64,000 bases of DNA from Christiangramia bathymodioli. GTDB lineage: Bacteria; Bacteroidota; Bacteroidia; Flavobacteriales; Flavobacteriaceae. The position numbers were made by a program, and so were the translations under genes. Positions 43,475 through 50,615 of this stretch are shown here, one piece after another. Each line of letters starts with the position of its first letter. The first letter of the stretch is position 1. The notes beneath the pieces were generated by a model. The model was not told where the DNA came from and searched no databases. It worked only from the letters and a program-made list of their open reading frames with translations. The stretch spans positions 1,302,048 to 1,366,047 of the forward strand of contig SRSL01000001.1 in NCBI GenBank assembly GCA_009735695.1, written 5' to 3'.

Positions 43475-45013
43475 GTGAATTTCACAGAGAAGGATATTTT
43501 ACAGATCCAGGAAAAGGGACTTAGCACCAGCGAAGTCGAAGACCAGATCTCCATTTTCAAAAGAGGGAACATCAAAGTAAATATCACCGAAGCTGCAACG
43601 GTGGGGAATGGGATAAGTAGGATAAATGAGGATGAAAAAAAGAAATTGATCTCGTATTATGAATCTGAAAAGGAACAGGATAGTTTACTAAAATTCGTTC
43701 CGGCTTCGGGTGCAGCCACACGGATGTTCAAGGCGTTGCATAATTTCAATGATGAATTCGATCCCGGAAAACATGATCTTAAGGAATATCTAGATTCAAC
43801 CGGGGATAAAGATCTGCAGCGTTTCTTCAAGCATCTCGAAAAGCTGCCGTTCTATGGTCACGCGCTAGAGAAAGCCCGAAACAATCATTCAGATTTTGAT
43901 GAAAGATCGACTGATGCGCAAACCAAATTGCTGGTGCAAACCATCCTTGAACCTAATGGTCTTTATTTAAGCAATCTTCCAAAAGGCCTGGTGCCTTTTC
44001 ATAAATATAGTACCCATATCGCAACCGCTTTTGAAGAGCATCTCATCGAAGCCGCGCGCTACATAAGCGTGAACGGAGTGGTGAAGGTTCATTTTACGGT
44101 GGCTGAAGAGGATAAGGAGAAATTTCAATCTGAATGGAAGCAGGTGAGAAGCCGTGTGGAGGATAAGACAGGTGTGAAGTTCGAGATCGAATATTCCTAT
44201 CAGGACCCAAAAACCGATACCATTGCGGTAGATAATGATTTCAAACCTTTCAGGACTACTGATGATGAGTTATTCTTCAGGCCCGGAGGACACGGTGCGC
44301 TTATCGAGAACCTGGATCAGCTGGAAGAAGAGATCGTTTTTATAAAGAATATTGATAATGTGGTAACTGAAGCTAACATCGGGAAGGTAGTGGAATTCAA
44401 AAAAATGCTTGGCGGTAAGCTATTCCAGGTTCAACGCAGTATATTTCAATATTTGAAGATTTTAGATAGCGGAGAAGTGCCTCGTGATAAACTAAACGAA
44501 ATTCATAGTTTCATCAAAAAGGAATTATTTCTTCAGTCTGATTCTCAAAAAGAGATCACTGCTGGATATCTAAAAGATAAATTGCACCGACCATTACGCG
44601 TATGCGGAATGGTAAAAAATGAAGGCGAACCAGGAGGTGGTCCTTTCCTGGTAAAGGATAAGGACGGCGAAATTTCTTTACAGATTATTGAAGGAGCGCA
44701 GATAGATAACGACAATCCTGAACAATCAAAAATTGCCAGGGAAGCCACGCATTTTAATCCTGTAGACATTGTTTGCGGACTTAAGGATCACAAAGGAAAA
44801 TCCTATGAACTACATCAATATGTAGATGAAGATATGAGTTTTATAGCCGATAAGACCAAGGATGGGAAACCGCTAAAAGCCCTGGAAAGACCAGGATTGT
44901 GGAATGGTGGAATGGCGAAATGGAATACCATTTTCGTGGAAGTTCCGGTTGATACCTTTAATCCTGTGAAAACGGTTTCCGACCTTTTAAAAGAATCTCA
45001 CCAGCCGGCTTAG
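43475..45013 (+). CDS. DUF4301 family protein
   Basis: A 512-residue cytoplasmic protein of the DUF4301 family. The start is GTG at 43475, one base after the kinase stop; no ATG fits the N-terminus MNFTEKDILQIQEKGLS. The sequence has a SGAATRMFKAL segment near 75-85 and a Gly-rich GGGPFLVKDKDG loop near 390; a nucleotidyl- or phosphoryl-transfer enzyme is imaginable but unproved. It is the fourth gene of the thiamine-binding/PnuC operon, and this association may hint at a vitamin or nucleotide salvage role. Confidence 0.85.
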   Translation: MNFTEKDILQIQEKGLSTSEVEDQISIFKRGNIKVNITEAATVGNGISRINEDEKKKLISYYESEKEQDSLLKFVPASGAATRMFKALHNFNDEFDPGKHDLKEYLDSTGDKDLQRFFKHLEKLPFYGHALEKARNNHSDFDERSTDAQTKLLVQTILEPNGLYLSNLPKGLVPFHKYSTHIATAFEEHLIEAARYISVNGVVKVHFTVAEEDKEKFQSEWKQVRSRVEDKTGVKFEIEYSYQDPKTDTIAVDNDFKPFRTTDDELFFRPGGHGALIENLDQLEEEIVFIKNIDNVVTEANIGKVVEFKKMLGGKLFQVQRSIFQYLKILDSGEVPRDKLNEIHSFIKKELFLQSDSQKEITAGYLKDKLHRPLRVCGMVKNEGEPGGGPFLVKDKDGEISLQIIEGAQIDNDNPEQSKIAREATHFNPVDIVCGLKDHKGKSYELHQYVDEDMSFIADKTKDGKPLKALERPGLWNGGMAKWNTIFVEVPVDTFNPVKTVSDLLKESHQPA

Positions 45014-45016
45014 AAA

Positions 45017-45418
45017 ATGGACGAATCGATCTTGCTGAACGAACTCGAATTTAAAGCGGTTCGGAGTTCAGGACCCGGAGGGCAACACGCAAACAAAATC
45101 TCTACTAAAGTTGAACTTAGTTTTGATGTTGAGGCTTCTGAAGGGCTTTTAGAAAATGAAAAAGCCAGAATTTCAAAAAAGCTTGCTTCCCGAATTACGA
45201 AGGAAGGAATCCTGAAAATGAGCAGCGAGGAATCACGAAGTCAGCATTCCAACAAGGAAATTGTCATTCAGAATTTCATAGAAGAGATAAAAAGATCACT
45301 GATTAAACCCAAGCCCAGGAAAAAGACGAAACCAAGTAAGGCGTCCAAAATTAAAAGGTTAAAAGCCAAAAAGAGAAAGTCGGAAATTAAGGCTAATAGA
45401 AAGGATCCCTTAAAATAA
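45017..45418 (+). CDS. arfB: ArfB/YaeJ-like peptidyl-tRNA hydrolase (ribosome rescue)
   Basis: A 133-residue release-factor-like protein with only the catalytic GGQ domain: G21-G-Q23 in SSGPGGQHANKISTKVEL. The C-terminal 40 residues form a Lys/Arg-rich tail, which in E. coli ArfB inserts into the empty mRNA channel of stalled ribosomes. It therefore should free peptides on non-stop ribosomes. It begins three bases after DUF4301, as the last gene of the operon. Confidence 0.92.
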   Translation: MDESILLNELEFKAVRSSGPGGQHANKISTKVELSFDVEASEGLLENEKARISKKLASRITKEGILKMSSEESRSQHSNKEIVIQNFIEEIKRSLIKPKPRKKTKPSKASKIKRLKAKKRKSEIKANRKDPLK

Positions 45419-45899
45419 AAACATGGGGAATAATTCTACACTTTTTGGGGCATGTCTACACGCATACCCAGTCCTGATAGAGGGCTTAAAAATCATCAAA
45501 ATCGCCTAAAGCCTTATTTTTCAGGTTTTAGTCGAAAACTTTAAGAGCTTTTAACGAATGGTACAGTTTTTACAATAGTCTTTATAGGTTAGTATTGGGA
45601 ATGGAATAAATTACTAACTAGTAATTATTCTGTTTTATAATTTAGATTTTCGGATTGAAAAGGCTCCTTCACAGGGGCCTTTTCTATTTTCCTGTAGTTA
45701 GGAGTTTCTGGAATGGGTTGATATCGAGCATATTTTCCACAAATTTGACAGCCGAATTCTTAAAATTCTACATAATTATTTGTGAAAATTTAAATGTTTT
45801 GAATATAAACAGCCTGATTGCCGGGGTTTTAAGAGAATCGTGCAAAATCGGCATAATTATTTATCTATATCTATCAACAATTCTTAAATGATAGAAATT
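45419..45899. other. 480-bp gap with a terminator-like hairpin
   Basis: No credible protein gene or tRNA is seen. The only clear structure is the hairpin at 45658-45690; the sequence before it (45430-45655) has AT-rich unstructured stretches. A frame at 45655-45891 runs through the hairpin and has no family features. Confidence 0.6.
45658..45690 (+). terminator. Orphan terminator
   Basis: Stem AAAAGGCTCC/GGGGCCTTTT (one wobble), 6-nt loop, T-rich 3' side, 240 bp past the arfB stop. It may end the long arfB transcript or a separate small RNA. Confidence 0.6.
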
Positions 45900-46241
45900 A
45901 TGAAAAAGATTGCATTAAGTATTATGTGTACCGGAGCCTTGTTCTTTGCAACCCAGAATATGAATGCTCAGGTAGAAGAAGTAGAAGAGATCGAAACCGA
46001 GGTCGAAACTACTATGCAGGAGGAATACACAAGTCTGGAAGTAAGTGAGCTTCCTCAGGCTGTAAAAGATGCTCTTGAAGCAGATTACAGCGGAGCGATG
46101 GCTACCGAAGCATGGATGAAAACCAAGGATGGTAAAAAGGTATATAAGCTTAAACTCGATGTAGATGGAAAAAAAGAGAAGGTTTATATAGATGAAGACG
46201 GAAACTGGCTTAAAAAAGATAAAGCTGATGATACTGAGTAA
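45900..46241 (+). CDS. Small secreted PepSY-like protein
   Basis: A 113-residue protein with a signal peptide (cleavage near NAQ, 23), an acidic Glu-rich stretch and a C-terminal PepSY-like/beta-lactamase-inhibitor-like segment: LPQAVKDALEADYSGAMATEAWMKTKDGKKVYKLKLDVDGKKEKVYIDEDG. I start at the ATG at 45900 because the four extra residues from 45888 do not improve the signal. Such proteins are periplasmic with no defined role. The gene is followed by a structured intergenic region. Confidence 0.75.
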   Translation: MKKIALSIMCTGALFFATQNMNAQVEEVEEIETEVETTMQEEYTSLEVSELPQAVKDALEADYSGAMATEAWMKTKDGKKVYKLKLDVDGKKEKVYIDEDGNWLKKDKADDTE

Positions 46242-46320
46242 AAATGCCCGTTAATAGAGATACCAACTCGGGGCTGGCAGATGAATGATGATAATTTAGG
46301 GAATTCTACCCCGGCAAAAG

Positions 46321-46395
46321 CAAACAAAAAGGTGGTTTTTGAGTCAAATCTTAACTGCTTAACTAACTAACACTAGACCACCACTTTTTTGTTTG
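46321..46395. repeat. Long inverted repeat with a 40-nt loop
   Basis: Arms CAAACAAAAAGGTGGT (46321-46336) and ACCACC-ACT-TTTTTGTTTG (46377-46395) pair over 16 bp with a 3-nt bulge. It may be a terminator for the PepSY-like gene or part of a small RNA. Confidence 0.6.
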
Positions 46396-46454
46396 TTTTT
46401 AATGATAACAGGAAATCTGCTAAATGGAATGCAAGACAGGATTAACTGTCTTAA

Positions 46455-46486
46455 AAGGGAAGTTAAAATTAACTTCCCTTTTTTAT
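46455..46486 (+). terminator. Strong hairpin terminator upstream of the NtrC-type regulator
   Basis: Perfect 12-base inverted repeat AAGGGAAGTTAA/TTAACTTCCCTT followed by more Ts. A small hairpin AGACAG/CTGTCT precedes it (46433-46451). Confidence 0.75.
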
Positions 46487-46520
46487 GTTTTATTTTAAAA
46501 TTTTATGATTTAAAGATTCT

Positions 46521-46528
46521 TACCTTTG
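46521..46528 (+). promoter_or_regulatory. -7 box of the NtrC-type regulator gene
   Basis: TACCTTTG at 46521-46528 fits TAnnTTTG, 20 bp before the ATG; a weak TTATG near 46503 could be the -33 part. Confidence 0.45.
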
Positions 46529-46548
46529 CTCTGCATTAAAATTTGTTT

Positions 46549-47904
46549 ATGTCTAAAGTTCTGGTAGTTGAAGACGATGTGGCCTTTGGTACCATGTTAA
46601 AAACCTTCCTTGAAAAGAGGGATTATCAGGTTAGTTTGGTCTATTCGGCTGCAGAAGCCTTCAGTAAAATATCAGCTAATAAATTTGATTTAGTTCTAAC
46701 CGATGTTCGGTTGCCCGATAATGATGGTTTGGAGATCCTTCAGAAAGTGAAGAATGAGAATCCATCCACTCAGGTGATCGTAATGACGAGTTATGCTGAA
46801 ATCAGTATGGCTGTAAAGGCTATGAAAGAAGGAGCATTTGATTATGTTTCCAAACCTTTCAGACCAGAATCTATTCTTCAGACTATAAATAATGCGCTTG
46901 AAAGCGGCGAGGTGATCACAGAACCAGCCAAACCCAAACCGGTTAAAAAATCTGGTGCTGCCAATCTTAGTAGCGATTCAGAAATGGTGAAGGGGGTAAG
47001 CGAAGCTTCCAGGCGTCTCAACGATTATGTGGAATTGGTGGCGCCTACCAATATGTCTGTACTTATCACCGGTGAAAGCGGTACCGGGAAGGAACAGATC
47101 GCTAAAAGCATCCATCTTCAAAGCAAACGACGTTCAGCACCCTTTATAGCGGTAGATTGTGGTGCTATCCCTAAAGAGATCGCATCCAGTGAATTTTTTG
47201 GGCATATCAAAGGTTCATTTACTGGAGCAATCAGCGATAAAACCGGACATTTTGAAGCCGCCAACGGAGGAACTTTATTTCTGGATGAAATAGGGAACCT
47301 CACTTATGAGCTTCAGGTGCAGTTGTTAAGAGCGCTTCAGGAAAGACGAGTGAAACCTGTGGGTAGCAATACAGAAGTTCAGGTAGATATCAGGGTGGTT
47401 ACTGCGACCAACGAGGATCTTTCCCAGGCGGTAAAAGAAGGAGACTTTAGAGAAGACCTTTATCACAGGCTGAACGAATTTTCCATAAAAGTTCCGGCGT
47501 TAAGAGAAAGAAAGGAAGATTTGATGCTTTTCGCCAACCAATTTCTGGAAGAAGCCAATAGAGATCTTGAAAAAGACGTGGTAGGATTTACCGATGAAGC
47601 CATACACGCATTTAAAAATTACAACTGGCCTGGAAATTTAAGAGAGCTGAAGAATATGGTAAAACGCGCGGTTTTGCTTACCAGGGACGAATTGATCCCT
47701 TTGAAAGTGCTTCCGCACGAAATTGCCACCGCAACTCGTAATAACGATAATGATTACGGGCTTTTCAAAAATAAAAATGAAGAGCAATTAATCCTGGATG
47801 CTCTCGAAAAGACGGGTGGCAATAAAAGCAAGGCGGCCAGAATGCTTTCCATCGACAGAAAAACTCTTTATAATAAGCTCAAGCAATACGGAATTAAACT
47901 GTAG
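46549..47904 (+). CDS. NtrC-type sigma-54 response regulator
   Basis: A 451-residue regulator starting at the ATG at 46549 (two codons inside the longest frame). The receiver domain has D9/D10, phosphoacceptor D52 and K102. The AAA+ domain follows (Walker A GESGTGKE near 170, Walker B TLFLDEIG), with the sigma-54 contact loop as GSFTGA instead of the common GAFTGA. A Fis-type HTH ends the protein ([20 protein letters not shown]). It should activate sigma-54 promoters when phosphorylated. It is convergent with, and overlaps by 11 bp, a hybrid histidine kinase gene, its likely partner. Confidence 0.95.
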   Translation: MSKVLVVEDDVAFGTMLKTFLEKRDYQVSLVYSAAEAFSKISANKFDLVLTDVRLPDNDGLEILQKVKNENPSTQVIVMTSYAEISMAVKAMKEGAFDYVSKPFRPESILQTINNALESGEVITEPAKPKPVKKSGAANLSSDSEMVKGVSEASRRLNDYVELVAPTNMSVLITGESGTGKEQIAKSIHLQSKRRSAPFIAVDCGAIPKEIASSEFFGHIKGSFTGAISDKTGHFEAANGGTLFLDEIGNLTYELQVQLLRALQERRVKPVGSNTEVQVDIRVVTATNEDLSQAVKEGDFREDLYHRLNEFSIKVPALRERKEDLMLFANQFLEEANRDLEKDVVGFTDEAIHAFKNYNWPGNLRELKNMVKRAVLLTRDELIPLKVLPHEIATATRNNDNDYGLFKNKNEEQLILDALEKTGGNKSKAARMLSIDRKTLYNKLKQYGIKL

Positions 47905-50335
47905 GTTCAGTTTTTAGATTGGCCATCAGGTTATTCAATCGGTCTTTCAGGTCCTTGAATTCTGATTGTTTTACAGTCTCTCGTTCTTCTAGTTTCATCA
48001 GGGTCTTTACGATTTCCCTTGCTTTCATCTGGCGCAACATTGGCAACATTCGGTGGGCTAATTTACCCAATTTATCCTGATCATCATTTTTATAGGCCTG
48101 TTCCAGGTCTTTTAAACTTTCGCCGGCACCTTCCAGGAATGCGTTTAAGATGGTTTGCATGGCTGCTTCATCCTGCCCTGAAAATTCGTAGATCTCACTC
48201 AGGTCGTAATTTTCGCCTACCAGTCTCTCGGTTTTTAAGTTCGTTTCAGGAGTTTCTTTTTGATATTTAAGGGCCAGCAGGTTGGCAATTGCCTTTTTCA
48301 AATCTGCCGGTTTATAAGGTTTTAATAAATTGGTGTTGAAGCCATGTTTGGTGTAAACTTCATTAGAAACATCAGTTCGGCCAGATAAGGCTATCACGGG
48401 TAAATCTCTTAGTTCTTCCTGTTCCCTGATGATCTCGATAAGGTCAAATCCATCCAGAATAGGCATTTGGATATCGGTAAGAATGATATCATATTCCTTT
48501 TCCGAAAGCTTTTCCAGTGCTATTTTACCATTTCCAGCGGTATCGATCTCGAATCCCATGGATTTAGCCAGTTCTACGGTGAGGGAAAGCTGCCCTGGCT
48601 CATCATCGACGATAAGGGCACGTAAACCAATATTTTCGAATTCCTTAGACATGATTTCTTCTGGCTCCTGTTCTTCCTTTTCTACCTCTTCCCGTGCTCC
48701 TGAAAGTTTTTTCACCGGAATTTCTATACTGAATTCGCTTCCCTTTCCTGGTTCACTTTCCACTGAAATGGTTCCTTCCAGAAGCTCTGTAAGCCTTTTA
48801 GTAATAGCAAGACCCAGGCCAGAACCCCCAAAACGCTTTTCTATACTGCTGTTCTCCTGGCTGAACTCATCGAAGATAGTTTCCTGCATCCCTTTAGATA
48901 TGCCTATTCCCGTGTCTTTCACCTTCAGTTTCAGGATGTGATCATCACCCTGCTTTCCAATTAGTTCGGCACTGATGAGAATGTGGCCTTTTTCCGTAAA
49001 TTTCCACGCATTTGAGATCAAATTCGCCAGTATCTGCTTGATCCTGAATGGATCACCCTGAATCTGAGCGTTGGTTTCCGGTGAAACTTCAACTTTGATC
49101 TCTACTTCTTTTTTCTTTTCAGCAGGAATCACATTGTTGATGGTATCTTCGATCAGTTTTTTCGGGTTAAAGGAGATCTTTTCGATCAGCATTTTCCCGG
49201 CTTCCAGCTTCGAAAGATCCAGAAGATCATTTACGAGCCGAAGGATGAATTGAGAGGATTTCTTGATCTGGGTGAGATAGTGCTTTTGTTTGTCATCCAG
49301 CCCGGTCTTCTGAATAAGATCGGTATACCCCATTACGGTAGTAAGCGGACTTCGAAGATCATGCGTAATAGCGGCCATAAATTGCTCTCGCCTGGCCAGA
49401 AGGGATTCAGCGAATTCTTTGGCTTCCTCGAGTTCCATACGATAACGCTGGCTACGGGTAATATCACCGATGATATTGATGATAAAGAAGATGATGATAA
49501 GCGCGATAATAGAGCCCCCAAAAATGATAATGGTTTGGGTTTCGTTAAGCATCTCCTGGAAAACCTGCGCGCGTTGCACCGAATTTTCCCTTTCCTTTTG
49601 TTCTAGTCCCGACAGCAATCGCCTTAATTGCTGGTTCACGATCATATCATTGTTCAGCAGCTGATTCTCTTTCTGGATCACCTCGTTTTGAAACTGCCTG
49701 TTCGCAAATTCCAGGTCGGTAAGTACCCGTTTTACCGATTGGACTACCGAATCCAGCCGCTGACTGGTGATCTGTTCAGCATTGTCTTCCCGGGAATATT
49801 CCAGCCATTTGATCAAAACATCTTTCTGGTAGGGTTTGAGGTTTCTAAAGCGGTTTTCGTAATTATAATCCTTGAAGGAGGCGTCGATATTCCGTAATTC
49901 GGCGAGGGCTTTGGAGTAATAATTCGTATTCCGGTCGGTATCCCTAAGCGCAACCAGTTCCTTAAGGTTTTCGGTCTTTTTCTCAAGTAGGCTGGACATG
50001 CTGTCCACCTCGGTTTCCATGTCGATATCCTGATAGGTGTCTTCGAGTTCCCTGAGTTTATATTTGATACTGTCTATTTGAGCATTATAAAGCTCGAGTT
50101 CCTCTTTATTCCCGGTTTGTATCAGGCGCCGGCTAATGTTTTCAGATTCGTTAAGGTCGGTTGAAATTTCACTTACCAGGATGAGCTGCTGGTTGTTTTC
50201 GGTATTAGACTGGGCAATTTCTGAGTAAGAAATCACCTGGTTGTAGATATACCACACAGCAAGACCAGCGAGAATGGCCACAATGAGGTAACCGGCAACT
50301 ACTTTTAGGGTGATGTAGCGTCTACTGTTGAACAT
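47894..50335 (-). CDS. Hybrid sensor histidine kinase with receiver and HPt domains
   Basis: An 813-residue membrane kinase. The ATG at 50335 is chosen because a longer frame runs back through the TPP riboswitch region. Layout: TM1 (about 10-30), a long helical periplasmic sensor, TM2 (about 270-295), HisKA with H325 (AITHDLRSPL), HATPase_c, receiver with D621 (ILTDIQMP), and HPt with H761 (KLAHRML). This is a complete His-Asp-His chain that lacks only the final output regulator, and the NtrC-type regulator encoded tail to tail could supply it. The signal sensed is unknown. Confidence 0.94.
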   Translation of the reverse strand: MFNSRRYITLKVVAGYLIVAILAGLAVWYIYNQVISYSEIAQSNTENNQQLILVSEISTDLNESENISRRLIQTGNKEELELYNAQIDSIKYKLRELEDTYQDIDMETEVDSMSSLLEKKTENLKELVALRDTDRNTNYYSKALAELRNIDASFKDYNYENRFRNLKPYQKDVLIKWLEYSREDNAEQITSQRLDSVVQSVKRVLTDLEFANRQFQNEVIQKENQLLNNDMIVNQQLRRLLSGLEQKERENSVQRAQVFQEMLNETQTIIIFGGSIIALIIIFFIINIIGDITRSQRYRMELEEAKEFAESLLARREQFMAAITHDLRSPLTTVMGYTDLIQKTGLDDKQKHYLTQIKKSSQFILRLVNDLLDLSKLEAGKMLIEKISFNPKKLIEDTINNVIPAEKKKEVEIKVEVSPETNAQIQGDPFRIKQILANLISNAWKFTEKGHILISAELIGKQGDDHILKLKVKDTGIGISKGMQETIFDEFSQENSSIEKRFGGSGLGLAITKRLTELLEGTISVESEPGKGSEFSIEIPVKKLSGAREEVEKEEQEPEEIMSKEFENIGLRALIVDDEPGQLSLTVELAKSMGFEIDTAGNGKIALEKLSEKEYDIILTDIQMPILDGFDLIEIIREQEELRDLPVIALSGRTDVSNEVYTKHGFNTNLLKPYKPADLKKAIANLLALKYQKETPETNLKTERLVGENYDLSEIYEFSGQDEAAMQTILNAFLEGAGESLKDLEQAYKNDDQDKLGKLAHRMLPMLRQMKAREIVKTLMKLEERETVKQSEFKDLKDRLNNLMANLKTEPTV

Positions 50336-50387
50336 GGAGTAAAATTTAACCAAAATTAAGCCAATTCTGGTAAATCTCATGAATTGT

Positions 50388-50418
50388 ATTGCTTTTCTGA
50401 AAAAGCGTCTTACATTTG
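50388..50418 (+). promoter_or_regulatory. Promoter of the TPP-riboswitch/receptor transcript
   Basis: ATTG at 50388-50391, 19-nt gap, TACATTTG at 50411-50418. The predicted start near 50425 is just before the riboswitch. Confidence 0.65.
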
Positions 50419-50430
50419 CGCAAAATCTCA

Positions 50431-50500
50431 AAGGGGTGCCATGTTCATCATGGCTGAGATCATACCCAATGAACCTGGGCAGGTAATGCTGCCAAGGGAA
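50431..50500 (+). promoter_or_regulatory. TPP (THI-box) riboswitch
   Basis: The diagnostic pieces of the thiamine pyrophosphate riboswitch occur in order: GGGGTGCC (50433-50440), CTGAGA (50454-50459), ACCC (50464-50467), GAACCTG (50471-50477), GGTAATGC (50482-50489) and AAGGGAA (50494-50500). It precedes the TonB-dependent receptor gene by about 115 bases and is followed by an intrinsic terminator, so excess TPP should switch off receptor synthesis by premature termination. Confidence 0.93.
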
Positions 50501-50524
50501 TGTGCGAAAGCACAGTGTATGCAC

Positions 50525-50560
50525 TCCTGTTATTGCCTTATGCAGTATCAGGATTTTTTT
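50525..50560 (+). terminator. Riboswitch expression platform: intrinsic terminator
   Basis: A 12-bp stem (TCCTGTTATTGC with GCAGTATCAGGA, one mismatch and one wobble) followed by seven Ts, between the TPP aptamer and the receptor start codon. A GTGC-GAAA-GCAC tetraloop hairpin (50502-50513) lies between aptamer and terminator. Confidence 0.75.
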
Positions 50561-50615
50561 ATTTAAACCAAAACCAAAGAATAATCGCCCCTTTTATTCG
50601 TAAAAATCTTTACGG

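Noticed and set aside
45655-45891. A 78-codon plus-strand frame in the gap after arfB.
   Set aside because: It reads through the hairpin at 45658-45690, has no recognisable protein features and no start signal.
50336-50524. N-terminal extension of the hybrid kinase by 63 codons.
   Set aside because: It would be translated antisense through the TPP riboswitch; the ATG at 50335 begins right before the first membrane helix.
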